9,896 bases of DNA from Chloroflexia bacterium (lineage in GTDB: Bacteria; Chloroflexota; Chloroflexia; Thermomicrobiales; UBA6265): contig JACCYK010000140.1 of NCBI GenBank assembly GCA_013696525.1, positions 1 through 9,896 on the forward strand, read 5' to 3'. Below are positions 1 to 6,470 of the stretch, one piece after another. Below the pieces are notes generated by a model. That model was not told the origin of the DNA. It was given only the letters and a program-made list of their open reading frames with translations, and searched no databases. Each line of letters starts with the position of its first letter. Within the stretch, counting starts at the first letter, position 1. The position numbers and the translations under genes are program-made.

Positions 1-51
1 GCCCGGTTCGTGTTCGCGGACGGGACCGGCCGGGGCGACGATGAGGCGTGA
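1..51 (+). CDS. 3' end of an upstream gene (partial, 16 codons)
   Basis: Frame 1 is open from the window edge to a TGA at 49-51 and reads ARFVFADGTGRGDDEA. Nearly every codon ends in G or C, as in the coding genes here, whereas the other forward frames do not show this pattern. It would be the C-terminal tail of a protein that starts outside the window. It is too short to assign a family. The next gene's ribosome binding site lies about 30 bases downstream, so the two may be co-transcribed. The call rests only on openness and codon pattern. Confidence 0.4.
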   Translation, partial: ARFVFADGTGRGDDEA

Positions 52-90
52 TGGGCGAGGCTGGCGGACAAGCAACGTGAAGGAGGCGTG

Positions 91-534
91 GTGACTGACG
101 TGGACATGCGCGGCCCGATGGACAGGACGGCGTTGAACGCGTTCCTGAGCGAACCGGTGTTGGCCCGGATCGCGACGATCCGCGGCGATTGGCCCCATGT
201 GGCGCCGATGTGGTTCGATTGGGACGGAGAGAGCATCTGGATGGAGACCGGCCCCGGATTTCAGAAGCGAATCAACCTGGAGGCCAACCCGCACTGCGCG
301 ATCGTGATCGACACGACGGAGGGAGGATTGCGGTTCAAGGGCGTCATTATGGAAGGAGCAGCCGAGCTGATCGCGGAGCCGGAAGACTTCACTCGCGGGA
401 TCGCCGCCCGCATCTACCGCAAATACCTGGGCGAGGAGGGGATCGCCGAGCCCACGCCAAGCCAAATGATCGCCAACCCGCACGTCATCATTCGCTTGCG
501 ACCGGCCCGGATTCGCACCTGGGATGACACGTAG
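91..534 (+). CDS. Pyridoxamine 5'-phosphate oxidase-like (PPOX/F420-type) flavin split-barrel protein
   Basis: About 147 residues, the usual size for single-domain PPOX-class proteins, which bind FMN or F420 on a split beta-barrel and act on small cofactor-like substrates in the cytoplasm. Visible family features are an N-terminal helix (MDRTALNAFLSEPVLARI) leading into the first strands, the strand pair around PHVAPMWFDWDGESIWMET, then FQKRINLEANPHCAIVID, where the basic pair and the N-P turn match the cofactor-phosphate region, and GVIMEGAAELI for the next strand. An AAGGAGG ribosome binding site at 80-86 serves tandem GTG codons at 88 and 91. I prefer 91 (4-base spacing) over 88 (1 base); GTG at 100 and ATG at 106 are also possible. 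The cofactor, FMN or F420, cannot be decided. It is separated by a hairpin and a candidate promoter from the downstream run, so it may be a separate unit. Confidence 0.8.
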   Translation: MTDVDMRGPMDRTALNAFLSEPVLARIATIRGDWPHVAPMWFDWDGESIWMETGPGFQKRINLEANPHCAIVIDTTEGGLRFKGVIMEGAAELIAEPEDFTRGIAARIYRKYLGEEGIAEPTPSQMIANPHVIIRLRPARIRTWDDT

Positions 535-538
535 CGCT

Positions 539-551
539 GGTCGAATCGACC
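539..551. repeat. Short perfect inverted repeat after the flavin-protein gene
   Basis: GGTCGA and TCGACC are separated by one base (A), five bases after the stop codon at 534. The loop is too tight for a good hairpin, so a protein-binding dyad is more plausible than a terminator. In GC-rich DNA such a 6-bp dyad may also be chance. Confidence 0.2.
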
Positions 552-590
552 CGCGCCTTGACGTTGGCTCATTCGCGCGGCCAGGGGCGG

Positions 591-610
591 CCGGTGGCGC
601 GGGCCACCGG
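591..610 (+). terminator. GC hairpin, possible terminator without a U-tract
   Basis: CCGGTGGC (591-598) pairs perfectly with GCCACCGG (603-610) across a GCGG tetraloop. It lies about 57 bases after the flavin-protein stop and before the candidate promoter for the next genes, the position expected of a terminator. No run of T follows, so it is not a textbook intrinsic terminator. It could act with Rho or be an mRNA 3'-end stabiliser. Confidence 0.4.
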
Positions 611-666
611 TGGTGGCAGCGGGGATTGGTGGCCAGGCGAGATGCCCCGGCTCGAGCGGTTGGGTA

Positions 667-695
667 TTGACAGCGGGTCCAAGGTCCAATAGTGT
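667..695 (+). promoter_or_regulatory. Candidate sigma70-type promoter for the hydrolase run
   Basis: A perfect TTGACA (667-672) is followed after 17 bases by TAGTGT (690-695), which shares the T-A-...-T positions of TATAAT. Transcription would start near 702, leaving a leader of about 70 bases before the ATG at 774. It lies in the longest non-coding gap of the window (535-773), directly upstream of the tightly spaced gene run. The -10 match is only 3 of 6, so this stays a candidate. Confidence 0.45.
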
Positions 696-707
696 GAGTA
701 CGTCACA
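693..707. promoter_or_regulatory. Palindromic operator candidate TGTGA-N5-TCACA
   Basis: TGTGA (693-697) and TCACA (703-707) form a perfect 5-bp dyad with a 5-base spacer. It overlaps the candidate -10 box and the predicted start point, where a repressor would block polymerase. The arms equal the CRP/FNR-family half-site, but the classical spacer is 6 bases, and position over the start point suggests repression rather than activation. A second small dyad, GTCA-CA-TGAC, overlaps at 702-711. No regulator gene is visible in the window. Confidence 0.35.
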
Positions 708-762
708 TGACTTGTGCCAATTCGGCGCGCCACGGCAGTCGAGCCGCGAGCCGGCCCCGAAC

Positions 763-770
763 AGGAGGAG
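763..770 (+). promoter_or_regulatory. Ribosome binding site AGGAGGAG
   Basis: AGGAGGAG lies three bases before the ATG at 774; counting from the AGGAGG core the spacing is 5. It fixes the start at 774 rather than the in-frame GTG at 714, which has no comparable site and would add an arginine/proline-rich leader unlike the family. Confidence 0.7.
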
Positions 771-773
771 CCC

Positions 774-1388
774 ATGTCAGCCCTTGATCGCCGCGCTGGT
801 TGGGTCTTTGCCAACGACACCGACATCGCGCCGGTTCAGTTCACGCAAGCCCCGTACACGCCGTGGAGTGACAACCATACCTGGGCCGCCTACGGCGTGC
901 CGAGCCCGCTGATCATGTCCTGGCCCGACCTGCATTTTCACACCCAGTTCCTCACCGCCGACAACACCGACCCCCGTGTCTTCCGCCGGGCCGGTGTCAC
1001 CACCGCCTTGGCCGCTTATGAGATCGCGGACGCCGGGGCCGCCGAGGCCTGGACGATCGCCGCCGATGTCGCCAGCCGGAGTGCCCATCGCCTCGACGAG
1101 ATCGCGAACCGGGCGAGCCATCGGATCGTCAGCGGCGATCGCGTTCGTCCGGACGCGGCGGACACGGAGCGAGTGGCAGCCCGGGCGCACCAGGAGCTGC
1201 GCTACGCCGCACTGCGTGACCAGCACGCGGTGGCATCGGTGCGGTCGCTCATCGCCGCCGGCGATCGGCCGGCCCTGGACGGCGAAATCACGGCGCTCGG
1301 CAACCATCTCCAAACGCGGGCCGAGCAAGCCGCGGCGCGGCTGGATCTGGCGCTTCGCATGACCCGGCAAGGAGACGAGCAATCGTGA
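774..1388 (+). CDS. Orphan C-terminal part of an M28-like aminopeptidase
   Basis: 204 residues. Residues about 28-90 resemble the C-terminal segment of M28-type aminopeptidases (DUF4910-like subgroup): WSDNHTW near residue 31 resembles the G-S-D-H motif, then GVPSPLIMSWPD (41-52), FHTQFLTADNTDP (55-67) resembling the H-T-x-x-DTPDxxDP motif with H56 at the metal-ligand position, then RRAGVTTALAAYEIADAG. Residues 90-204 look mostly helical and charged, as in the long tails of that subgroup. The N-terminal catalytic core, with the other metal ligands and the catalytic glutamate, is absent, and a stop at 708-710 closes the frame upstream. Yet the gene has a strong ribosome binding site and a candidate promoter, so it may be a real truncated protein rather than debris. 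It is coupled to the next gene by a GTGA overlap. Homology is from memory of motif patterns and is moderately sure. Confidence 0.6.
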   Translation: MSALDRRAGWVFANDTDIAPVQFTQAPYTPWSDNHTWAAYGVPSPLIMSWPDLHFHTQFLTADNTDPRVFRRAGVTTALAAYEIADAGAAEAWTIAADVASRSAHRLDEIANRASHRIVSGDRVRPDAADTERVAARAHQELRYAALRDQHAVASVRSLIAAGDRPALDGEITALGNHLQTRAEQAAARLDLALRMTRQGDEQS

Positions 1389-1693
1389 CCGCGACACTCG
1401 CGACCGTCGTCCGGAAGCATCATCAAGGACCTGGCACCGCCCTGACCGGCACGCCGTATCCGGCCCTGGTTGCGTTGGTGGTACAGATGCAGGCCCAGGA
1501 TACGCTCATCATCTTCGACTCGTTGCGACCGCTGGGCGATGAATTCTGGAACATGATCGACGGCGAGCGGACGGTCGAGACGATCGCCACCGCGGTCTGT
1601 CTCGAATTTGGCTTCGAGCTGAGCCCTGAGCTGTTCGTGTCGCTGGTGAACGGGATGGTCAACGCCGGCGCCGTCAGCGTCGTCACCTCCTAA
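1385..1693 (+). CDS. Small PqqD-like winged-helix protein
   Basis: 102 residues starting at a GTG that overlaps the previous TGA (GTGA), with AAGGAG at 1369-1374, ten bases upstream. After an unremarkable N-terminus, residues about 50-98 (LGDEFWNMIDGERTVETIA through LVNGMVNAGAVSV) follow the PqqD-like pattern: aromatic-x-x-hydrophobic-D-G-x-R-T-hydrophobic-x-x-I-A, a helix with an acidic patch, then a helix ending x-x-x-A-G-A-V. PqqD folds are peptide-chaperone winged helices. As I recall, a similar W-x-D-G-x-R segment ends long M28/DUF4910 aminopeptidases, so this gene and 774-1388 may together equal the C-terminal half of one ancestral protein. The two frames differ and each has its own ribosome binding site, which argues for two products. 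A DNA-binding role cannot be excluded. Confidence 0.6.
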   Translation: MTATLATVVRKHHQGPGTALTGTPYPALVALVVQMQAQDTLIIFDSLRPLGDEFWNMIDGERTVETIATAVCLEFGFELSPELFVSLVNGMVNAGAVSVVTS

Positions 1694-1721
1694 ATGCAAT
1701 TGACGGGTCTGGGAGAGAGGA

Positions 1722-3224
1722 ATGCTTGTGAAGCGGAGTGACATTTTTCAGCATATCGACGACCACCTCGACGAGCACATTGCCCACATTCAACGATGGG
1801 TCCGCCAGCCCAGCGTGAGCTGGGACAACCTCGGCGTCCGCGAATGCGCCGAGGTGGTAGCGGCCTCGTACCGGGACCTCGGCTGTCAGGAGGTGGAGAT
1901 CATCGAGGGGCGATTCCACCCCGGCGTCTGGGCCTACTACGACGCCGGATCGCCGATCACGATCCATAGCTATTGCATGTTCGACACTCGCACGGTGCAG
2001 CCCGACGGTTGGAGCCACGATCCGTGGGGGGCGGCGCTGGTGCCGATGGGACCCCACCCGAAGGTGCTGGTCGGGCGCGGCGCGATGGGCGCCAAAGGGC
2101 CGTATGTCGCCTTTCTCAACGCGCTCAAGTCAATCATTGCCGTCGAAGGCACCTTACCGGTCAATATCATGTTTCTGGCCGAAGGTGAAGAGATCATGGG
2201 CAGCCCGACCTATCGCGCCTTCGTCGAGCGGTATCGCGACCGCCTCCAACACGTCAGCGCCAGCTATTGCGCCACCAGCACGCAGGGGGCGAATGGCACG
2301 GTCAACGTCGGGCTCGGGTTGAAGGGCATGATCGTCCTGCAGCTGACGGCGAGCGGCGCGGCCTGGGGCCATGGCCCAACGCGGACGATCCATAGCTCGG
2401 CGGCGTCCTTGGTCGACTCGCCGCCATTTCGCCTGGCGCGGGCGCTGGCGACGCTGACCGATCCCGACGGCCGCGGCTGCGCCATTGCTGGCATGGAGGA
2501 GTTGTGGTCGTATCGCAAACCACTTTCTGCCGGTGAACGCCGGCTCTTGGAATCGCTGGCCGACCGCGCGGCGGGCAAGGATTGGCGCGCGGTCCTGCCG
2601 GTGGGCGGGGTTGACAACGTCGCCGAGCTGAATACCAGCCTGGACGGCATCGACCCGCTGGTGACGTTCCTCTACGGCCCAACGCTTAATGTCGCCGGCC
2701 TTTGGAGCGGCTTCCTGGGACCGGGCACGACGACGATCCCATTCATCGTGCCCGGAACCGCGTCGGCGATGCTCGACCTCCGGCTGGTCGTCGAGGCCTC
2801 ACCGGACGAGGTCGTCGGCCTGATCCGCGCCCACCTGGACGCCCACGGCTTCTCCGACATCGCGATCGAAACCTACGCCGCCTTCAGTCACGCCCAAACG
2901 GAGCTATCGGACCCGGGGGTCCAGGCTATGTTGGACACCCTGGCCGCCTGGAATGTGGCGGCGGATGTCTGGCCGATCCAGGCCGGGGGCGGGCCCTGGA
3001 CCGCGGTCCCGAACGCCGTTGGTGTCCCGTGCCTCCGGGGCGGCGTCATTGGCGGCGGCAACGGTGGCGTCACCGACGAATACCTCGTCATCGAAAGCGG
3101 CAACCAGATCGCCGGGCTGGCGGACGCCGAGAAGTTCCACGTCGATCTTCTCTATAACTATGCTCGGTCGGTTGACGCCACCGGCGCCATCACCAACGCC
3201 GTCATCGCCGAGAGCAGGGTCTAA
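1722..3224 (+). CDS. M20-family (ArgE/DapE/CPG2-like) protein with all five metal ligands replaced
   Basis: 500 residues, full M20 length: catalytic domain about 1-205 and 385-500 with a lid insertion about 205-380. Family landmarks are clear: YCMFDTRTVQPDGW (84-97), GRGAMGAKGP (118-127), LPVNIMFLAEGEEIMGSP (145-162), GLGLKG (197-202), RTIHSS (221-226) with the lid histidine H224, and LDLRLV (351-356). M20 enzymes are di-zinc hydrolases of amide bonds, but here the ligand positions read M86 (usually H), G123 (D), I158 (E), A184 (D) and G449 (H). The general-base glutamate E157 and D88 remain. Either it is a pseudoenzyme or it uses different chemistry. ATG 1722 lies only 1 base after GAGAGG; GTG 1728 has better spacing and gives MKRSDIFQ. 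The stop abuts the next ATG (TAAATG), so the two are coupled. Confidence 0.85.
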   Translation: MLVKRSDIFQHIDDHLDEHIAHIQRWVRQPSVSWDNLGVRECAEVVAASYRDLGCQEVEIIEGRFHPGVWAYYDAGSPITIHSYCMFDTRTVQPDGWSHDPWGAALVPMGPHPKVLVGRGAMGAKGPYVAFLNALKSIIAVEGTLPVNIMFLAEGEEIMGSPTYRAFVERYRDRLQHVSASYCATSTQGANGTVNVGLGLKGMIVLQLTASGAAWGHGPTRTIHSSAASLVDSPPFRLARALATLTDPDGRGCAIAGMEELWSYRKPLSAGERRLLESLADRAAGKDWRAVLPVGGVDNVAELNTSLDGIDPLVTFLYGPTLNVAGLWSGFLGPGTTTIPFIVPGTASAMLDLRLVVEASPDEVVGLIRAHLDAHGFSDIAIETYAAFSHAQTELSDPGVQAMLDTLAAWNVAADVWPIQAGGGPWTAVPNAVGVPCLRGGVIGGGNGGVTDEYLVIESGNQIAGLADAEKFHVDLLYNYARSVDATGAITNAVIAESRV

Positions 3225-3914
3225 ATGCTCCGCCACCCGCTGACCCTGCTCACCCGCGAGGTCCCCCCGATCTCACTGCAACCGGGTTCAACCTGGTTGC
3301 TGGTGCAGGATCTCCACGCCCCCTTCGCCGACCTCGACCAGGGCGCGCTGGCGGTGATGGCCGCGCGGAAGGTCGTGGGCCGGGAGTTTGACGAGTTTGC
3401 CGAGACCCTCCGGCTCGTCGCCGCGAATGTGGCTCGGCTGGTCGCCGCGGCGCGGGCGCACCGGCTCGGGGTCGTGTACAGCTGCTTGGGGTATGAGTCC
3501 GGGGCGACGCCGTCCGCTTTCCAGGAAGCAACCGGCTGGCGCTGGCAGGTGGCGGGCATCGAGACGGAGTTTCCGCCGGGCTGGCAGCCGCTACCAGAAG
3601 AACGGGTCTTTTCGAAGCCCGGCTGGGGCGCCCTGGCGAATCCCGCCTTTGTTCGCTTCCTCGAAGACCGGCGGGTCGAGAACCTGATCGTGGTTGGCGC
3701 GATGCTCGATTTCGGCATCCGCCAGACCTGCTACGAGCTGGCCGATCGGGGTCTCGGCAGCCTGGTCATCAGCGACGCCGTGGCGCCGCTGACCCTCGGC
3801 GCCCAGGCGCACACCACCGGCAACCTGGCGCATGGTCTGACCAAGCTGCGTTCGACCGCCGAGCTTCTCGATTTGCTTGCCGTGATGCGCACGGAAGGGC
3901 CGGTGCTGGTATGA
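3225..3914 (+). CDS. Isochorismatase-fold hydrolase with Gly at the cysteine position
   Basis: 229 residues of Rossmann-like isochorismatase fold, with a roughly 20-residue N-terminal extension. The family triad is Asp-Lys-Cys. D29 is present in LLVQDLHAPF and K131 in FSKPGWGAL. The nucleophile site in VVGAMLDFGIRQTCYELADRG is G164 (codon GGC at 3714-3716) instead of Cys, although C169 lies five residues on. The tail LVISDAVAPLT matches the usual V-x-x-D-A-x-A strand. Cysteine hydrolases of this fold attack amides, but as I recall EntB/PhzD-type true isochorismatases also carry Gly there and use Asp as acid, so loss of Cys does not prove inactivity. The ATG touches the preceding TAA with no good ribosome binding site, implying translational coupling to the M20 protein and possibly a shared complex. 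Confidence 0.82.
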   Translation: MLRHPLTLLTREVPPISLQPGSTWLLVQDLHAPFADLDQGALAVMAARKVVGREFDEFAETLRLVAANVARLVAAARAHRLGVVYSCLGYESGATPSAFQEATGWRWQVAGIETEFPPGWQPLPEERVFSKPGWGALANPAFVRFLEDRRVENLIVVGAMLDFGIRQTCYELADRGLGSLVISDAVAPLTLGAQAHTTGNLAHGLTKLRSTAELLDLLAVMRTEGPVLV

Positions 3915-3927
3915 CCGGAACCGCGAC

Positions 3928-4890
3928 ATGGTAATCCAAACGGTGCTCGGCCCAATCAGCCCCGAGCAGTTGGGCGTGTGCCTGCCGCACGAGCATATCT
4001 GGTGCGATCAGCGCCTGGCGCCGCGGCAAGAGCTGTTCGGGGTAACGCGATCAACCAGCAGCTATATGAAGTTGAATGACTACGACCGGATGTGCGCCGA
4101 GCTGATCGCCTACCGAGAGGCGGGCGGGTCGTCGGTGGTCGAGGTCACCTGCGACGGCTGGGGCCGGGATCTGGACGTCCTGGCCCGGCTCTCGGCGGCA
4201 AGCGGCGTCCATATCGTCGCCACCGCCGGTTTCTACATCGAGCCCTGCCTGCCGGCGTTTGTGGCGGAGTGGACGGTCGAGCGCCTGGCCGACCATCTCA
4301 CCAGAGAGATCGAAGCGGGGGTCGGGGACTCGGGCCGGCGGTGCGGCGTCCTGAAGTCGGCCATTCACCGGGCGCGGGTCGAAGGGCTCGAGCTGAAGGG
4401 GCTGCGGGCCGTCGCCATCGCCCAGCGGCGGACGGGCGTCGCCATCACCAGTCACACCACGGGGGGGCGCCGGCAGGAAGTGCCGGGCGGCACGGTCGGG
4501 GTGCTGCAATTGGAGATCCTGCGGGCGGAAGGGGTTGATCCCAGCCGGTTCATCGTCGGCCACGTCGATGAGCGTCCAGACATTGATGTGCTATGCGGGC
4601 TGGCCGAAGCCGGCTGCTTCATTCAATTCGACGTGATCGGCAAGGAGCACTGGTTGCTTGACGAGACGCGGGCCGAGTTGATCACGGCGATGATCGACCG
4701 CGGCTACCTGGCTCACCTCCTGATGTCCCATGACCGCAATCGGGACCATGAAATGCGCTACGGCGGCGGCACCGGCTACCGTCATCTGTTTGATTGTTTC
4801 CTACCCCGCCTGCGCCGGCTCGGTGTCTCCCCGGCGGAGATCCAACACCTGCTGGTGACGAATCCGGCCCGCGCCTTTACCCGCGTCTGA
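3928..4890 (+). CDS. Phosphotriesterase-family (amidohydrolase superfamily) metal hydrolase
   Basis: 320 residues, a TIM-barrel protein of usual family length. All expected binuclear metal ligands are visible: H21 and H23 in LPHEHIWCD, the bridging carboxylated-lysine candidate K143 in GVLKSA, H176 in ITSHTTGG, H212 in IVGHVDE, and D269 in MSHDRNRD. Members hydrolyse lactones, phosphotriesters or related esters; lactonase-like activity is the commoner natural role, but the substrate here is unknown. It is the only stand-alone hydrolase of the run with a complete catalytic set. ATG 3928 has only a weak upstream GGAA, but no better in-frame start exists. A seven-codon mini-ORF from the previous stop (ATGA at 3911) runs across this start and could couple the genes. 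A run of seven G at 4461-4467 falls inside, with the frame unbroken. Confidence 0.85.
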   Translation: MVIQTVLGPISPEQLGVCLPHEHIWCDQRLAPRQELFGVTRSTSSYMKLNDYDRMCAELIAYREAGGSSVVEVTCDGWGRDLDVLARLSAASGVHIVATAGFYIEPCLPAFVAEWTVERLADHLTREIEAGVGDSGRRCGVLKSAIHRARVEGLELKGLRAVAIAQRRTGVAITSHTTGGRRQEVPGGTVGVLQLEILRAEGVDPSRFIVGHVDERPDIDVLCGLAEAGCFIQFDVIGKEHWLLDETRAELITAMIDRGYLAHLLMSHDRNRDHEMRYGGGTGYRHLFDCFLPRLRRLGVSPAEIQHLLVTNPARAFTRV

Positions 4891-4918
4891 TGTCGATGCA
4901 CTGGAGGGACAGCACTCG

Positions 4919-6406
4919 ATGAGCGCGACCGAAACCACGACCGTGCCGGCGAGCCTGGCCGATCAACGTAACCCGTTCACGCGGATCTTCGATCCGCCGC
5001 CGCCGCTCCGGGTCACCACCGCGAACACCGCCCTGCTCGTCGTCGACATGCAGTATTTCGATGCTCATCCCGACTGGGGCGAGGGCCGGACCGCCAAAGA
5101 GCTCGGGGTTGCCCATTGCTTTGATCCCTACTTCGCGCAAATCGACGACATCATGCCACGGATCCAGCGCCTGCTGGCCCTGTTCCGAGCGCAAGAGATG
5201 GAAGTCATCCATCTCCGGGTCGCCGAGCTGACCAACGACTCGCGCGACGTTGGCTGGAAGCAACTCGTGCGCGGCCTGATCGTGCCCGCCGACTGGCGGG
5301 AGGCGGACCCGCTCGATGAAGTGGCGCCGGTGGGCGACGAATTGGTCATCAGCAAGTCGTCGTCGGGCGTGTTTCCGGTGACGAACCTCGACCGCCTGCT
5401 GCGCAACATGGGCATCACTACGCTGGTGATGACAGGAACCTCGACCGGGGGCTGCGTCGAGAGCGCCGTCCGCGATGCGGTCGATCTCGGCTACGACGTG
5501 GTGGTGGTGGCCGATGCCTGCGCCGCCGGCACGGAGGAGGATCACCAGACGGCGCTGGTCCGGATGGAAGGCGGCCTGACCCGGGTCGTGACCACGGCCG
5601 AGGTCGAGGAGTTGGTGGGAGCCCTGCCGTCAGGCTCCCGGCTGGCACGGAGCGGGATCGAACGGGTCAAGCCGTTTCTGCCAGTCCCCTCGGCGGCACC
5701 GCCGGCCCCGGACGCCGACCCCTATTCCCTCATCTTCGGCGAGGCGGTGTGGTTGCCGCTCAGCCAAGACAACACCGCCCTGCTCATCGTCGACGCCCAG
5801 CGCTTGACCTGCGACCCGGCGGCGGGCATTGGCCGCCTGGCCGAAGCCCGCGGCGAGGCCGGCAACATTGACGATTACTACGCCCGTGTCAACGCCGCGC
5901 TCGGCGGCATGGCGCAACTCCTGGCCGCGGCCCGCGACACCGGCCTGCCGGTGATTCACGTTCGCACCGCGGGCCGGCATCCGGATGGACGCGACCTCGG
6001 TCGCAAGGCCCGGAGCCAGGGGATCCGATCCGGCCGCGGCAGCGTTGAGGCCGAGCTGATGCCGGCGGTGCGGCCGGCGGAGGATGAGATCATCCTCGAC
6101 AAGCCCGGCTCCGGCGCCTTTACCGGCTCCGGGCTGGACGAGCTGCTGCGCAACCTCGATCTCCAGCATCTGATCCTGGCCGGCGTCTCCTACGATGGCG
6201 GGCTCGAAAGCTCAATCCGGAGCGCGACCGATCGTGGCTACGGCGTGGTACTGGTCCCCGATGCCTGTGCCGCCGCGACCGAATCGCGGCAGGCGGCACT
6301 GTGGGGGATGGAAGGCGGCATCACTCAGGTTAAGCCGCTCGCCGAGATCACGTCGCGGCTGGTGACGCTTGCCGCGACCGCGCCAGGAGGGACGAGCATG
6401 AGCTGA
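4919..6406 (+). CDS. Fused tandem isochorismatase-fold protein, one complete and one altered active site
   Basis: 495 residues carrying two isochorismatase domains, about 35-235 and 283-485, joined by a Pro/Ala-rich linker (about 252-268). Family members are normally single-domain, near 200 residues. Domain 1 has D43 (LLVVDMQ), K146 (VISKSSSGVF) and C179 (TSTGGCVESA), a full triad for amide or N-carbamoyl hydrolysis. Domain 2 has D292 (LLIVDAQ) and K395 (ILDKPGSGAF), but the aligned site in VSYDGGLESS is G428, not Cys. Parallel motifs (VIHLR/VIHVR, GYDVVVVADACAA/GYGVVLVPDACAA) show an internal duplication. GGAGGG at 4903-4908 stands ten bases before the ATG. A 10-codon mini-ORF from the previous TGATG ends across this start. 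The second domain may be structural, regulatory or act on a different bond. Confidence 0.85.
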   Translation: MSATETTTVPASLADQRNPFTRIFDPPPPLRVTTANTALLVVDMQYFDAHPDWGEGRTAKELGVAHCFDPYFAQIDDIMPRIQRLLALFRAQEMEVIHLRVAELTNDSRDVGWKQLVRGLIVPADWREADPLDEVAPVGDELVISKSSSGVFPVTNLDRLLRNMGITTLVMTGTSTGGCVESAVRDAVDLGYDVVVVADACAAGTEEDHQTALVRMEGGLTRVVTTAEVEELVGALPSGSRLARSGIERVKPFLPVPSAAPPAPDADPYSLIFGEAVWLPLSQDNTALLIVDAQRLTCDPAAGIGRLAEARGEAGNIDDYYARVNAALGGMAQLLAAARDTGLPVIHVRTAGRHPDGRDLGRKARSQGIRSGRGSVEAELMPAVRPAEDEIILDKPGSGAFTGSGLDELLRNLDLQHLILAGVSYDGGLESSIRSATDRGYGVVLVPDACAAATESRQAALWGMEGGITQVKPLAEITSRLVTLAATAPGGTSMS

Positions 6407-6453
6407 TCCTTCTCACCTTCGTACCACCCCCGGCTCCCACCGCCAGAATCTAC

Positions 6454-6460
6454 AGGAGGA
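6454..6460 (+). promoter_or_regulatory. Ribosome binding site AGGAGGA of the binding-protein gene
   Basis: The strong AGGAGGA lies ten bases before ATG 6471 and sets that start. The 64-base gap after the fused isochorismatase (6407-6470) shows no convincing promoter or terminator, so the transporter is probably transcribed with the genes upstream. Confidence 0.65.
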
Positions 6461-6470
6461 TCACAAGCCA

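Noticed and set aside
1380..1390. Frameshift splitting one gene into 774-1388 and 1385-1693
   Set aside because: The GTGA overlap has its own AAGGAG ten bases upstream, so two coupled genes fit better than a sequencing error, although an ancestral single protein remains possible.
777..1397. 206-codon minus-strand open frame opposite the M28-like gene
   Set aside because: The plus strand here has a strong ribosome binding site and M28-type motifs; the minus-strand translation is low-complexity Gly/Arg/Val and matches nothing I know.
4461..4467. Run of seven G inside the phosphotriesterase-family gene, as a phase-variation site or sequencing error
   Set aside because: The frame continues correctly on both sides, with ligands H176 before and H212 and D269 after it, and nothing suggests a switch.
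4877..5545. 222-codon minus-strand open frame opposite the fused isochorismatase
   Set aside because: It is complementary to domain 1 of a clear isochorismatase and looks like a codon-bias shadow.
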